From: an uncultured Paracoccaceae bacterium
GTDB taxonomy: Bacteria; Pseudomonadota; Alphaproteobacteria; Rhodobacterales; Rhodobacteraceae
Reading direction: 5' to 3'
Length of the DNA stretch: 64,000 nucleotides
Assembly: GCA_938002605.1 (NCBI GenBank)
Contig: CALLAF010000031.1
Span: 56,766 to 120,765, forward strand
The notes beneath the pieces are model-generated. The model searched no databases, was not told where the DNA came from, and saw only the letters and a list, made by a program, of their open reading frames with translations. The position numbers and the translations under genes are program-made. Below, in pieces: positions 41,879 to 50,562 of this stretch (the stretch's first letter is position 1; every line of letters begins with the position of its first letter).

Positions 41879-42658
41879 TTAATCAAGCCGCCCATAAAAA
41901 GTCATGCGCGCATTTTCAGATAAGGAAACATCTGGCTCCGCGTTATATGCAAGTACGGCCAGCATGCGTGTTCTGTCGCTTTCATTTGGAGAAACCCGGT
42001 GAATTGCGTTGCGCCCGCGAAATAGCACAAGCGCGCCGGGGTCCATCGATAGAACCTCTGGCTGCACCGCGCCATTCAGCAATGCCGCCACGCCGTCATA
42101 GTTCATTTCCCCGGCGTCGGCGTCTCTGAGGTCTTTGATATATTCGAAACGACTGCCTGCATCGGGTTTTTGTATCAGGAGGGTGGTTGCAAAGGATGAG
42201 TTGTCGAAATGCCAGCCGAGCTCTTGGCCGCGATTGGCATAGTGAATGTTGATAGATGATAATGGGTCCGCATAGGGGTACAGGGCGGTTTCACCTGTGG
42301 CGTGCTTGATGAAATCGCAAAATGACGGGTCATCGTTTAGTGTGCGCAGGGGCGATGTCGGGCTGATCACGTCGTCGCAGATACAGCCCTTGGAAGAAAC
42401 GACCTGTTTGTTTGCCGGGTGGTCTGCCGGGTAGGCGGGATTGTGTGGCGTCAGATAGACCGAATGGTCTTGGGCGCAAAAGTAGGCCTGATCTTGACCC
42501 GCGATGCTCTCGGTAACCAAAACTGACAGCGCATCGGGGCGAATAAAATCCGCAAGTACAAGCACACCCACCTCGTTCAAGGTCGCATTGCAGCGGTCAA
42601 GGAACGCGAGATCATTCAGCGGATAAGCGTCCAAATCGACTATCTCTGCAATGTGCAT
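41879..42658 (-). CDS. Fe(II)/2-oxoglutarate-dependent oxygenase, BesD/HalD-like
   Basis: 259 residues of the family that includes the free-amino-acid halogenase BesD. The metal site reads GWHFDNSSFATTLLIQKP with His150 and Asp152, and the distal ligand is His220 in RGRNAIHRVSPN; Arg229/Arg231 (SDRTRM) would bind 2-oxoglutarate. Halogenases of this family replace the Asp by Gly, opening a chloride site; here Asp is kept, so hydroxylation is expected. The substrate may be an amino acid. ATG 42658 with a weak site; single gene, downstream of nothing on its strand except the cupin remnant following it. Confidence 0.78.
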   Translation of the reverse strand: MHIAEIVDLDAYPLNDLAFLDRCNATLNEVGVLVLADFIRPDALSVLVTESIAGQDQAYFCAQDHSVYLTPHNPAYPADHPANKQVVSSKGCICDDVISPTSPLRTLNDDPSFCDFIKHATGETALYPYADPLSSINIHYANRGQELGWHFDNSSFATTLLIQKPDAGSRFEYIKDLRDADAGEMNYDGVAALLNGAVQPEVLSMDPGALVLFRGRNAIHRVSPNESDRTRMLAVLAYNAEPDVSLSENARMTFYGRLD

Positions 42659-42742
42659 GTATTGCTCCTATTCTTGCGGTCCATTCAACTATGGCAACGC
42701 GATCAGAAGAAGGGAACGCAAAAAACGCGGTTCAATACACAT

Positions 42743-42773
42743 AAAAAAGGGCCGGCGTTTCCGCCAGCCCTTT
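42743..42773 (-). terminator. Terminator after the Bax inhibitor-1 gene
   Basis: On the minus strand AAAGGGCTGGCG, loop GAAA, CGCCGGCCCTTT followed by a T-run forms a 12-bp stem with one T-G pair, 22 nt after the stop of the Bax inhibitor-1 family gene. Confidence 0.88.
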
Positions 42774-42794
42774 GATACAGAAATGTATCTGAAC

Positions 42795-43571
42795 TTACTC
42801 GCGGCTACCGAACAGCTGCAGCAAGAAGATGAACATGTTGATGAAATCAAGGTACAGGTTCAGCGCACCCATGATTGCGGCTTTGGCCAACCATTCGCTG
42901 TCGCCGTGGGCGGCGTGTGCGATATAGTCAGTTTTGATTTTCTGCGTGTCATATGCTGTCAGACCCGCAAAGATCAGAACGCCAATGGCAGAGATCGCAA
43001 ACATGATCGCAGGGGACTGCAAGAAGATGTTGACGACCATCGCAACGATCAATCCAACCAGACCCATCATCAAGAATGTGCCCATGCCGGACAGGTCTTT
43101 CTTGGTGGTGTAACCATAAAGCGAGAGGCTCGCGAATGCGATGGCTGTAATCAAGAAGATCTGTACGATAGACGCGCCAGTGTAGACCAAGAAGATCGAG
43201 CTAAGCGAAAGCCCCATGACGGCGGCAAATGCGTAGAACACAAGCTGTGCCGTCGCCGATGACATGCGGTTAATCATCGCGCTGAGGCCAAAGACGAATG
43301 CCAATGGCGCAAACATAATCACGTAACGCAGCGGCGTTGTGTAGATCAGGCGGCCAAGTTCAGTCAGATACTGACCTTCACGCAATGCAACCTGTGCACC
43401 GGTTGGGTCAGATGTGACCGCAAGCCCAGCAATCGCCCAAGCGGCCAAAGCTGTAATTACCATGCCGATGGACATGGTTGCGTAAACTTTGTTCATATGC
43501 GCGCGCAGACCTTCGTCTATCGCGCTGCTGCGCGTCTGTGCGCCGGCATTTGCCCAATCGTATTCTGCCAT
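42795..43571 (-). CDS. Bax inhibitor-1/YccA family membrane protein
   Basis: 258 residues from ATG 43571 with GGAGG 5 nt upstream. Seven spans follow a 30-residue soluble N terminus; FAGLTAYDTQKIKTDY near residue 200 is the BI-1 signature with its conserved aspartates, and the C terminus has LYLDFINMFIFLLQLFG. BI-1 relatives include the Ca2+-leak channel YetJ and the FtsH-associated YccA. The role here is probably in membrane stress or Ca2+ balance. Followed by a strong terminator. Confidence 0.92.
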   Translation of the reverse strand: MAEYDWANAGAQTRSSAIDEGLRAHMNKVYATMSIGMVITALAAWAIAGLAVTSDPTGAQVALREGQYLTELGRLIYTTPLRYVIMFAPLAFVFGLSAMINRMSSATAQLVFYAFAAVMGLSLSSIFLVYTGASIVQIFLITAIAFASLSLYGYTTKKDLSGMGTFLMMGLVGLIVAMVVNIFLQSPAIMFAISAIGVLIFAGLTAYDTQKIKTDYIAHAAHGDSEWLAKAAIMGALNLYLDFINMFIFLLQLFGSRE

Positions 43572-43674
43572 GGTGGCCTCCAAATAATGTCTAGGCTCTG
43601 AGAAATAGAGCCGTTGTTGGCAATATTGGCAGCTATCCACAATTTTTCAAGGGCAATGCCGGGCGAACACAGGA

Positions 43675-43899
43675 TTAAATGTCGCCATTTTTCCAGTTTT
43701 GCGGCGCGTCCCACGGTGCTTTGCTTGCTTCTTTCATGGCTTGGGCCCTTGTAATGCCGACATCGCGCAATTGACGATCGTCTAGATTCCGCAACTGGTG
43801 GCGTTGGCGGGCAACCCCAAAGGCGGTGATGACATGTGTCAAAAGGCTAACACGTCGGCGTGGCTGGCATGTGGCGGTGCGGTGTAGTGCGTGTGACAT
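43675..43899 (-). CDS. DUF1127 small protein
   Basis: 74 residues from ATG 43899 (AAGGAC about 6 nt upstream; ATG 43902 is also possible). The C-terminal RHQLRNLDDRQLRDVGITRAQAMKEA is the YjiS-like DUF1127 motif in outline, an arginine-rich helix found in small alphaproteobacterial proteins linked to RNA binding and phosphate or stress responses. Divergent from the LysR gene at 44014. Confidence 0.88.
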   Translation of the reverse strand: MSHALHRTATCQPRRRVSLLTHVITAFGVARQRHQLRNLDDRQLRDVGITRAQAMKEASKAPWDAPQNWKNGDI

Positions 43900-44013
43900 C
43901 ATATGTCCTTTCGTGATGTTTATCGGTTTTTGCATTTCTATGCTTGATGAATACCTGTCACCGGTTCATAATGAAAATGAATGTTTGAGTTTTGACACAT
44001 CAAGGAAATTGAT

Positions 44014-44886
44014 ATGGCGCGAAATCTAGACTTGACGGCGCTGCGGTCGTTTGTTGCTGTGGCTGATACGGGCGGGGTGACAAAGGCAGCAGGGCTTTTG
44101 AATCTGACACAATCGGCAGTCTCAATGCAGCTTAAGCGGCTTGAAGAATCGCTTGATGCGTCTCTGTTGGATCGTTCTGCGCGTACCATCGGGTTGACAT
44201 CGCAGGGCGAACTATTGCTCAGCTACGCGCGGCGCATGCTCACGCTCAACGACGAGATATACGGAAAACTGACCGCCACGCAGTATGAATGTGAAATCAC
44301 GCTTGGGGTGCCGCACGATATTGTCTACCCGGTTATTCCCACGGTTCTGAAACAGTTTTCGGCCGCTTACCCGCGTGTGCGTGTGCATCTTGTCTCGTCG
44401 TTCACCCGCGAATTGGTGGCCAATTTTAAGCAAGGCAAGGTCGATGTGATTTTGACGACCGAAGACACAGTGGATGCAGGAGGCGAAACATTGACGCAAA
44501 TCCCGTTGATTTGGGTGGGCGCGCCCGGCGGTCAGATTTGGAAACAGCGCCCATTGAGGCTCGCGTATGAAGAACACTGCATTTTCCGCAAGTTCGTACA
44601 GCGCCGCTTGGACGAAGCTGGAATCCCTTGGGATATGGTTGTTGAAAGCAATTCGAGCCGCACGATTGAGGCAACCGTCAGTGCGGATATGGCGGTGCAT
44701 ACGATGCTTGAAGGCACACAACCGCGCCATTTTGAACAGATCAATCACCAAGGCAGCTTGCCGACGCTACGCAGTATGAACGTCAATATGTATCAGGCGC
44801 GTCTTGATGATGGGCCGGTCATCCGGGACCTTGCGGGGTTTATACGCGACGGGTTTGCGACGATGCGCGCGCCGGTTATGGCGTAA
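44014..44886 (+). CDS. LysR-family transcriptional regulator
   Basis: 290 residues from ATG 44014 (GGAA upstream). N-terminal winged helix: DLTALRSFVAVADTGGVTKAAGLLNLTQSAVSMQLKRLEESL in outline (residues 4-45), then a LysR effector domain with ITLGVPHDIVYPVIPTVLKQF. It is divergent from DUF1127 and converges on a quinone oxidoreductase gene, with stops overlapping by 11 nt. The 115-nt divergent spacer would hold its operator. Effector and targets unknown. Confidence 0.93.
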   Translation: MARNLDLTALRSFVAVADTGGVTKAAGLLNLTQSAVSMQLKRLEESLDASLLDRSARTIGLTSQGELLLSYARRMLTLNDEIYGKLTATQYECEITLGVPHDIVYPVIPTVLKQFSAAYPRVRVHLVSSFTRELVANFKQGKVDVILTTEDTVDAGGETLTQIPLIWVGAPGGQIWKQRPLRLAYEEHCIFRKFVQRRLDEAGIPWDMVVESNSSRTIEATVSADMAVHTMLEGTQPRHFEQINHQGSLPTLRSMNVNMYQARLDDGPVIRDLAGFIRDGFATMRAPVMA

Positions 44887-45835
44887 CCACAACCTTGCCA
44901 ATGGATTTACGCGTGCGCAACAAATCAAGTGCATCCGCTGCTTGGGCCAAAGGCAGGACATCGCTGATATGCGGATTTAGCCGCCCTGCGATTTGCCAAT
45001 CCATAAGGGTGCGCAGGCTGTCGGTCAGCGCATCTGGATTGAATTTCAGATACCCGCCCCAGTAAAACCCAATAACGCTGATGTTTTTGACAAGCAAAAT
45101 ATTGGCAGGGATAGGGGGGACCTCTCCGCTCGCAAATCCGATGGTCAGGATCCGAGCCTCGCGGTTGCAGGCGCCAAGGGCTGCTTTGAAAAGGTCGCCA
45201 CCAACCGGATCATAGACGACATCCGCACCGCCAAGCGCTTTGACGGTTTCTTTGATGTCATCTGATGTGCTGTCGATCAGGTGATCGGCCCCGGCCTTTC
45301 GCGCTGCGTTCAATTTATCTGCGCCGCGCGCCACCGCAATGACCGTCGCGCCCATTGCTTTGCCCACTTCAACCGCAGTAAGCCCGACGCCGCCCGCCGC
45401 GCCTAGCACCAAAAGCGTCTCTCCGGGTTGCAATTGTGCCCGCCGGGTCAGCGCAAGGTGGGATGTGCCATAGGCAACCATAAATCCAGCTGCGACCTCG
45501 GACGGCATGGCATCTGGGATCGGCGTGCATAGATGTGCCGGGAAAACACCCTGTTCTGCCAGTCCGCCCGCACCACCAAATACGGCGACACGGGTGCCGA
45601 TGGCGGGGCTGGTGACGCCTGCGCCATGGGCGACGACGGTGCCGCAAACCTCCATCCCAAGGGTAAAGGGCAGGGCGGGTGTGTCTTGATAGGTCCCTTT
45701 TGCCATCAACAGATCGGCAAAATTCAAACCGCAGGCTGCAATATCGATCAGAACCTCACCAGATTGCGGTGTTGGCGCGGAGATTTGGGCGATTTGTGGC
45801 GGTTGTTGATGTGATTTGACCTGAAAAGCACGCAT
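44876..45835 (-). CDS. NADPH:quinone oxidoreductase / zinc-independent MDR enzyme
   Basis: 319 residues from ATG 45835 (GTG 45850 sits directly on the GGAGG and is less likely). The medium-chain dehydrogenase layout is clear: ACGLNFADLLMAKGTYQ, FTLGMEVCGTVVAHGAGV, nucleotide-binding LVLGAAGGVGLTAVEVGKAMGA near residue 140. Catalytic zinc cysteines are absent, as in QOR enzymes. It reduces quinones or enones with NADPH. Convergent with the LysR gene, which may not control it. Confidence 0.9.
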   Translation of the reverse strand: MRAFQVKSHQQPPQIAQISAPTPQSGEVLIDIAACGLNFADLLMAKGTYQDTPALPFTLGMEVCGTVVAHGAGVTSPAIGTRVAVFGGAGGLAEQGVFPAHLCTPIPDAMPSEVAAGFMVAYGTSHLALTRRAQLQPGETLLVLGAAGGVGLTAVEVGKAMGATVIAVARGADKLNAARKAGADHLIDSTSDDIKETVKALGGADVVYDPVGGDLFKAALGACNREARILTIGFASGEVPPIPANILLVKNISVIGFYWGGYLKFNPDALTDSLRTLMDWQIAGRLNPHISDVLPLAQAADALDLLRTRKSIGKVVVTP

Positions 45836-46113
45836 TTGAATTCGTATCACCTCCCTAATTTAGCAAATCTTGCTTAGCAGAGGGGCCGCGCTTTCTTCAA
45901 TTCGCTCAATTTTTTACCATTTGATAACTAATTCTTCTGGTTGAACCTGTCCTTAAGGTAAGGATCGGGGCTGCAACCGTTGCGTGTTCTTGTTTGAAGG
46001 TGCATTGCAAGGGTATCGGGAACAAAATGTGGATGTTCTTTCGTCCGCATTGAGATCCAAACTCACACCGTGGCTCGTGATTTGCCGCAGAAACCCGCAC
46101 GAAGGAACGATTG

Positions 46114-46485
46114 ATGAAACACCCGGTAGATGTACATGTTGGCAAGCGTATTCGCCATCGCCGTTGGATGAACGGAACAACGCAGCAACAATTGGCTGAA
46201 AATGTTGGGATCAAATTCCAGCAAATCCAAAAATATGAAACCGGTATGAACCGGGTCAGCGCGTCTCGACTTTGGGATATCGCAAATGTCTTAGACGTGC
46301 CTGTTTCCTTCTTTTTTGAAGGGCTTGATCAAGAATCTGAGGCTGACACGACGAACGGCAACATGCCCGGCGATATTCTGACAGACAAAGAAGCGCTTGA
46401 ATTGCTGCGTTCTTACTATGCAATTCCTGAAAACCAGCGTCGTCGCCTGTTTGATCTGGCGCGCGTTCTTAGCGAAGCGGCCTAA
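46114..46485 (+). CDS. XRE-family helix-turn-helix regulator
   Basis: 123 residues from ATG 46114 (AGGAA upstream; TTG 46111 precedes it). HTH_3 domain at about 10-65: VGKRIRHRRWMNGTTQQQLAENVGIKFQQIQKYETGMNRVSASRLWDIANVL in outline, then PVSFFFEGLDQE and a C-terminal helical tail (ENQRRRLFDLARVLSEAA). Proteins of this exact type are widespread in alphaproteobacteria as chromosomal single genes. Its target is not known. A 280-nt upstream spacer contains its promoter. Confidence 0.9.
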   Translation: MKHPVDVHVGKRIRHRRWMNGTTQQQLAENVGIKFQQIQKYETGMNRVSASRLWDIANVLDVPVSFFFEGLDQESEADTTNGNMPGDILTDKEALELLRSYYAIPENQRRRLFDLARVLSEAA

Positions 46486-46500
46486 AGCCGCCTTGACCTG

Positions 46501-46547
46501 CCCATCTGCAGCGCGTTACCGCATTGGTAACAAAAGCTGCAGACGGG
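46501..46547 (+). promoter_or_regulatory. Two-tier hairpin overlapping the hisN ribosome-binding site
   Basis: TCTGCAGC (46505-46512) pairs with GCTGCAGA (46536-46543), an inner GTTACC (46515-46520) pairs with GGTAAC (46526-46531), and CCC (46501-46503) can pair with GGG (46545-46547). That GGG is part of the GGGACAG Shine-Dalgarno region 5-9 nt before the hisN ATG at 46557. The structure could sequester the ribosome site; no T-run follows. Confidence 0.5.
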
Positions 46548-46556
46548 ACAGATCAC

Positions 46557-47366
46557 ATGACGATTGATAGCAACCTTCAAGCCGATCTTATCCGCGTCGC
46601 ACATTTGCTTGCGGGCGCGGCGCGACCTGAAACGCTAAAGCACTTTCGAACGCCCGGTTTGGTTGCGCAAGATAAGGGTGTGCAAGGGTTTGATCCCGTT
46701 ACGGTTGCGGATCGTGCTGCTGAACAAGCGATGCGCGCGGTTCTGAGCGTCGAGCGCCCGCATGACGCGATCTTAGGCGAAGAATTTGGCGCAACCTCTG
46801 GTACATCTGGGCTGACATGGGTCTTGGATCCAATCGATGGCACGCGTGGATATATCAGTGGCACCCCGACTTGGGGGGTCTTGATTTCAGTTGCCGATGA
46901 AAACGGCCCTTTGTTTGGGTTGATTGACCAGCCGTTTATTGGCGAACGTTTCGCTGGTGGCTTTGGTGTGGCCGAAGTTGTGGGTCCTATGGGCAACCAA
47001 CCGCTTGCAACCCTGCCAGCACGCGATCTGTCCGACGCGATTATCCTTTCCACTTTTCCCGAAGTTGGCACCGAGGCTGAAGCAAAAGCTTTTCACGCCG
47101 TTGCCAAACGCGCCAAGCTGACCCGATACGGAATGGATTGTTATGGCTATGCGCTGTTAGCAGCAGGGCAGGTTGATCTGGTGATCGAAGCGGGGCTTAA
47201 CGCTTATGATATTCAGGCCCCGATTGCAGTGATCCATGCTGCAGGCGGGATTGTCACTGACTGGACAGGCGGGCTAGCGCACGAAGGTGGTCAGGTGCTG
47301 GCCGCCGCGAATTCGGAAATCCACGCACAGGCGCTAGCAATTTTACAAGAAGAAATCGATGCCTGA
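46557..47366 (+). CDS. hisN: Histidinol-phosphatase (inositol monophosphatase family)
   Basis: 269 residues from ATG 46557. IMPase metal motifs: LGEEFGATSG (Glu pair), WVLDPIDGTRGYISGTPTWG (DPIDGT), and CYGYALLAAGQVDLVIEAGLNAYDIQAPIAVIHAAGG with the WD-equivalent YD. DPIDGTRGY plus the tail is typical of the HisN subgroup that dephosphorylates histidinol phosphate rather than inositol phosphate. Not within a his operon. It overlaps the next gene by 8 nt. Confidence 0.88.
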   Translation: MTIDSNLQADLIRVAHLLAGAARPETLKHFRTPGLVAQDKGVQGFDPVTVADRAAEQAMRAVLSVERPHDAILGEEFGATSGTSGLTWVLDPIDGTRGYISGTPTWGVLISVADENGPLFGLIDQPFIGERFAGGFGVAEVVGPMGNQPLATLPARDLSDAIILSTFPEVGTEAEAKAFHAVAKRAKLTRYGMDCYGYALLAAGQVDLVIEAGLNAYDIQAPIAVIHAAGGIVTDWTGGLAHEGGQVLAAANSEIHAQALAILQEEIDA

Positions 47367-48693
47367 AACGCTGATCAAAAATGCTGACGTCATTCTGACG
47401 ATGGATGATGCGCGCCGCGAATTAAAAGGCGCGGATATTTTGATCAAGAACGGTGTGATCGCTGCAGTTGGGCAGGGCTTATCATCGAAAGGCCGGACTG
47501 TTGACGCCAGTGGCACGATCGCGACGCCGGGGCTGGTGAATACGCATCACCATCTTTACCAAACGCTGACCCGCGCGGTACCCGGCGCACAAGATGCGTT
47601 GCTGTTCGGCTGGCTGCAACGGCTCTATCCGATCTGGGCGCGTTTTGGGCCCGAAGAAATGTTTGTGTCGGCCCAAGTTGGTCTTGCCGAATTGGCGCTA
47701 TCAGGGTGCACGCTTACGTCCGATCACCTGTATCTTTATCCAAATGGCGCACGGCTGGATGACACGATTGCCGCCGCCCAAGAGGTCGGTTTGCGGTTCC
47801 ACGCGACGCGCGGCGCGATGAGCATTGGCGAAAGCGACGGTGGGTTGCCGCCCGATACATTGGTCGAAGATGAAAACGCCATCCTCCAAGATAGTATTCG
47901 CGTCATAGACGCGTTTCACGACCCCAATCCCGGTGCGATGGTGCGCGTGGGCGTGGCCCCATGCAGCCCGTTTTCCGTCAGCCGTGACCTGATGCGCGAA
48001 GCGGCGATCTTGGCCCGCGATAAGGGCGTGATGATGCATACGCATCTGGCCGAAAACGACGAAGATATTGCTTATTCCCTTGAAAAATTTGGATGCCGTC
48101 CCGGTCAATATGCCGAAGACCTTGGCTGGACAGGGGATGATGTCTGGCACGCACATTGCGTCAAACTTGACGGGCAAGAGATTGATCTGTTCGCGCGTAG
48201 TCGCACGGGTGTCGCGCATTGTCCGTGCTCTAACTGCCGGCTTGGGTCTGGGATCGCGCCGGTGCGCGCGATGCGTGATGCGGGGGTGAATGTTGGGTTG
48301 GGTGTTGACGGGTCGGCAAGCAACGATATCGGAAATCTGATGGGCGAGGCCCGCCAAACCATGTTGTTGCAACGGGTGCAAAACGGGGCCGATGCGATGT
48401 CAGCGCGCGAGGCGCTTGAAATTGCAACGCGCGGCGGCGCGCAGGTTTTGGGGCGTGATGATTGTGGCCAGATTGCGGTCGGCATGCGCGCGGATATCGC
48501 ACTTTGGGATGCGCAAACCGTTGAAAATGCGGGGTCTTGGGACCCTGCCGCACTTATCTTAGCAGGGCCACAAAAAACCCGCGATTTGTTTGTAGAAGGA
48601 AAACAAGTCGTGTCGGATGGTCGAATGACAACCGTTGATCTGGGCGCGACGATCCGCCGCCAAAACGATTTGGCGCGACAGCTAATTGATTAG
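47359..48693 (+). CDS. 8-oxoguanine deaminase-like amidohydrolase
   Basis: 444 residues of the amidohydrolase superfamily. Metal ligands: TPGLVNTHHHLYQTLTRAVP (HxH), HTHLAENDEDI (His), WHAHCVKL (His) and GLGVDGSASND (Asp). LFGWLQRLYPIWARF and CSNCRLGSGIAPVR are features of the 8-oxoguanine deaminase / AtzB-TrzN group. It probably deaminates 8-oxoguanine to uric acid. Overlaps hisN by 8 nt. A guanine deaminase gene lies nearby at 49173, hinting at purine salvage. Confidence 0.85.
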   Translation: MPETLIKNADVILTMDDARRELKGADILIKNGVIAAVGQGLSSKGRTVDASGTIATPGLVNTHHHLYQTLTRAVPGAQDALLFGWLQRLYPIWARFGPEEMFVSAQVGLAELALSGCTLTSDHLYLYPNGARLDDTIAAAQEVGLRFHATRGAMSIGESDGGLPPDTLVEDENAILQDSIRVIDAFHDPNPGAMVRVGVAPCSPFSVSRDLMREAAILARDKGVMMHTHLAENDEDIAYSLEKFGCRPGQYAEDLGWTGDDVWHAHCVKLDGQEIDLFARSRTGVAHCPCSNCRLGSGIAPVRAMRDAGVNVGLGVDGSASNDIGNLMGEARQTMLLQRVQNGADAMSAREALEIATRGGAQVLGRDDCGQIAVGMRADIALWDAQTVENAGSWDPAALILAGPQKTRDLFVEGKQVVSDGRMTTVDLGATIRRQNDLARQLID

Positions 48694-48702
48694 GAGAGCA
48701 CA

Positions 48703-49176
48703 TTGCTTATTCAAAAATTGTTGTTGGCATGTGCCGTTGCTTCGCTTGCGGCCTGTACTGTTTCCGCACCAACCACAGCGGCGTCGACACGGTCAGCCCC
48801 TGTATCAGGGCAATTTCATAGTGATTTAAACCAGTTCCGTGCGGCCAATGGCGTTGCTGAAATCCATGCCAGCGCGATGCTCACTGCGATCGCGCAAGCC
48901 CATGCCGAGGATATGGTCAACCGTAACTACTTTGGGCATGCGTCGCCTGGCGGTCCCAATGGGGCAACCTTGTCGCAACGGATGCGTGCAGGCGGGTGTA
49001 TCCCCGGTGCCGCCGCTGAAAACATTGCCCAAGGCCAACAAACTGATGCAAGCGTCTTTGCTGCATGGCGGGATTCTGCAGGTCACCGCGCCAACATGCT
49101 GGGTAACCGCTACATACGCTACGGTCTTGGTCGCGCGGGCAATACGTGGGTCACCGTTTTTGCAGCAGGCTGCTAA
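48703..49176 (+). CDS. CAP-domain lipoprotein
   Basis: 157 residues from a TTG at 48703 with AGGAG 6 nt upstream; no ATG precedes the signal. MLIQKLLLACAVASLAAC is a lipoprotein signal with lipobox LAAC. CAP domain: LNQFRAANGVAEI, AIAQAHAEDMVNRNYFGHASPGG, AENIAQGQ and AWRDSAGHRANMLGNR, with the two His and Glu of the cavity. Envelope-anchored member; role unknown. It converges on guanine deaminase with a 4-nt overlap of stops. Confidence 0.85.
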   Translation: MLIQKLLLACAVASLAACTVSAPTTAASTRSAPVSGQFHSDLNQFRAANGVAEIHASAMLTAIAQAHAEDMVNRNYFGHASPGGPNGATLSQRMRAGGCIPGAAAENIAQGQQTDASVFAAWRDSAGHRANMLGNRYIRYGLGRAGNTWVTVFAAGC

Positions 49177-50462
49177 GCCCGCCGTTTCCCAGCTACGTAG
49201 ACATCAAGGATCGCCCTGTCGTCGCCCATCATAATGGTCGGGAACAGGGCGTCCCATATATCAGTGGCGCGTGCATGGCGTTGGGTGATTGCTGGCGTCG
49301 AGGAAAGATCAAGCATGGTAATATCAGCCATGGCCCCGGCACCCAAATGGCCGATTTTCCCAGACATATGTAGCGATTGCGCTGATCCTTCGGTTGCCAA
49401 CCACATCAGCTGCGCAGGATGCAGCGCCATGCCGCGCAATTGCCCGATCTCATAGGCCGCTGCCATGGTCCGCAGCATCGAAAATGACGACCCACCACCG
49501 GTGTCTGTCGCCAGCCCAATTGATAGCCCGGCCTTTGCCAACCCCATGAGATCAAACAGGCCCGACCCAATAAATGTATTCGACGTTGGACAATGCACCA
49601 CAGCGGCACCGACTGCGCGTAAGCGGTCAATTTCGCGCTGTTTGAGGTGGATAGCGTGCCCATACAGCCCCCTTTCGCCCAGTAGTCCAAAGGATTCGTA
49701 GGTATCCAGATAATCGCGGGCATCAGGGAATAGCCCTTGAACCCATTCAATTTCAGGGAGCTGTTCGCTCAGGTGCGTTTGCATCAGGCAGTCGGGATGC
49801 TCTGCCCAAAGCGCGCCCAAGGCCGCGAGTTGATCGGGCGTCGATGTCGGCGAAAATCGCGGGGTGATCGCATATTGCGCGCGCCCTACGCCGTGCCATT
49901 TTTCAAGCAGGGATTTGCTATCATCATAAGCCGATTGCGGTGTGTCTTGCAGGTTGTCTGGGGCGTTGCGGTCCATACAGGTTTTGCCCGCCACAACGGC
50001 CATATTGCGCGCGGCTGCTGCCTGAAAAAACGCATCCACACTGGCGGGGTGGATGGTGCAAAAGCTGGTCAGCGTGGTGGTTCCATGATCAAGTGCCAGA
50101 TCAAGCGTGCGCCCAGCGATTTCATCGGCGTAAGCCGGATCCGCAAACCGGGCCTCCTCGGGGAAAGTATAAGTATTCAACCAATCAATCAGCTGTTTTC
50201 CCCAGCTCGTGATCATGCCCGTTTGCGGATAGTGCATATGCGCGTCAACGAAGCCTGCGCTGATCAGCGCATCGCCATAATCGGTGATGACGGCATCAGG
50301 ATGGGCTGCGCGCAAGGTGCTGGCGGGGCCAGTTTGCGCAATGCGGTCGCCTTCGATCAGCACGGCTCCCGCGCTGTTGAAATTTACAGCTTCGCGCCAA
50401 TCGCCGATCAACGGATTGCCGCTAAAGCCAAGCGTTTGGCCAAGAAGAAGTTGCTTTGTCAT
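49173..50462 (-). CDS. guaD: Guanine deaminase
   Basis: 429 residues from ATG 50462 (GGGG upstream); the frame extends 360 nt further but only through the antisense of mgtE. SAGFVDAHMHYPQTGMI is the HxH motif, MQTHLSEQLPEIEWV contains a His and catalytic Glu, GHAIHLKQ the third His and GLATDTGGGSSFSML the Asp. The FVDxHxHxxQ form is the GuaD signature. It converts guanine to xanthine with zinc. Divergent from mgtE across 100 nt. Confidence 0.92.
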   Translation of the reverse strand: MTKQLLLGQTLGFSGNPLIGDWREAVNFNSAGAVLIEGDRIAQTGPASTLRAAHPDAVITDYGDALISAGFVDAHMHYPQTGMITSWGKQLIDWLNTYTFPEEARFADPAYADEIAGRTLDLALDHGTTTLTSFCTIHPASVDAFFQAAAARNMAVVAGKTCMDRNAPDNLQDTPQSAYDDSKSLLEKWHGVGRAQYAITPRFSPTSTPDQLAALGALWAEHPDCLMQTHLSEQLPEIEWVQGLFPDARDYLDTYESFGLLGERGLYGHAIHLKQREIDRLRAVGAAVVHCPTSNTFIGSGLFDLMGLAKAGLSIGLATDTGGGSSFSMLRTMAAAYEIGQLRGMALHPAQLMWLATEGSAQSLHMSGKIGHLGAGAMADITMLDLSSTPAITQRHARATDIWDALFPTIMMGDDRAILDVYVAGKRRA

Positions 50463-50562
50463 GCCCCAACCATAAGGGTGCGCCAGAGCCGGGTAAATCG
50501 GTGAAATAACATTGCGGACCGGTCGTGATCGGCTATGTTGAACGCGGTAGCGAGGGCAGATC

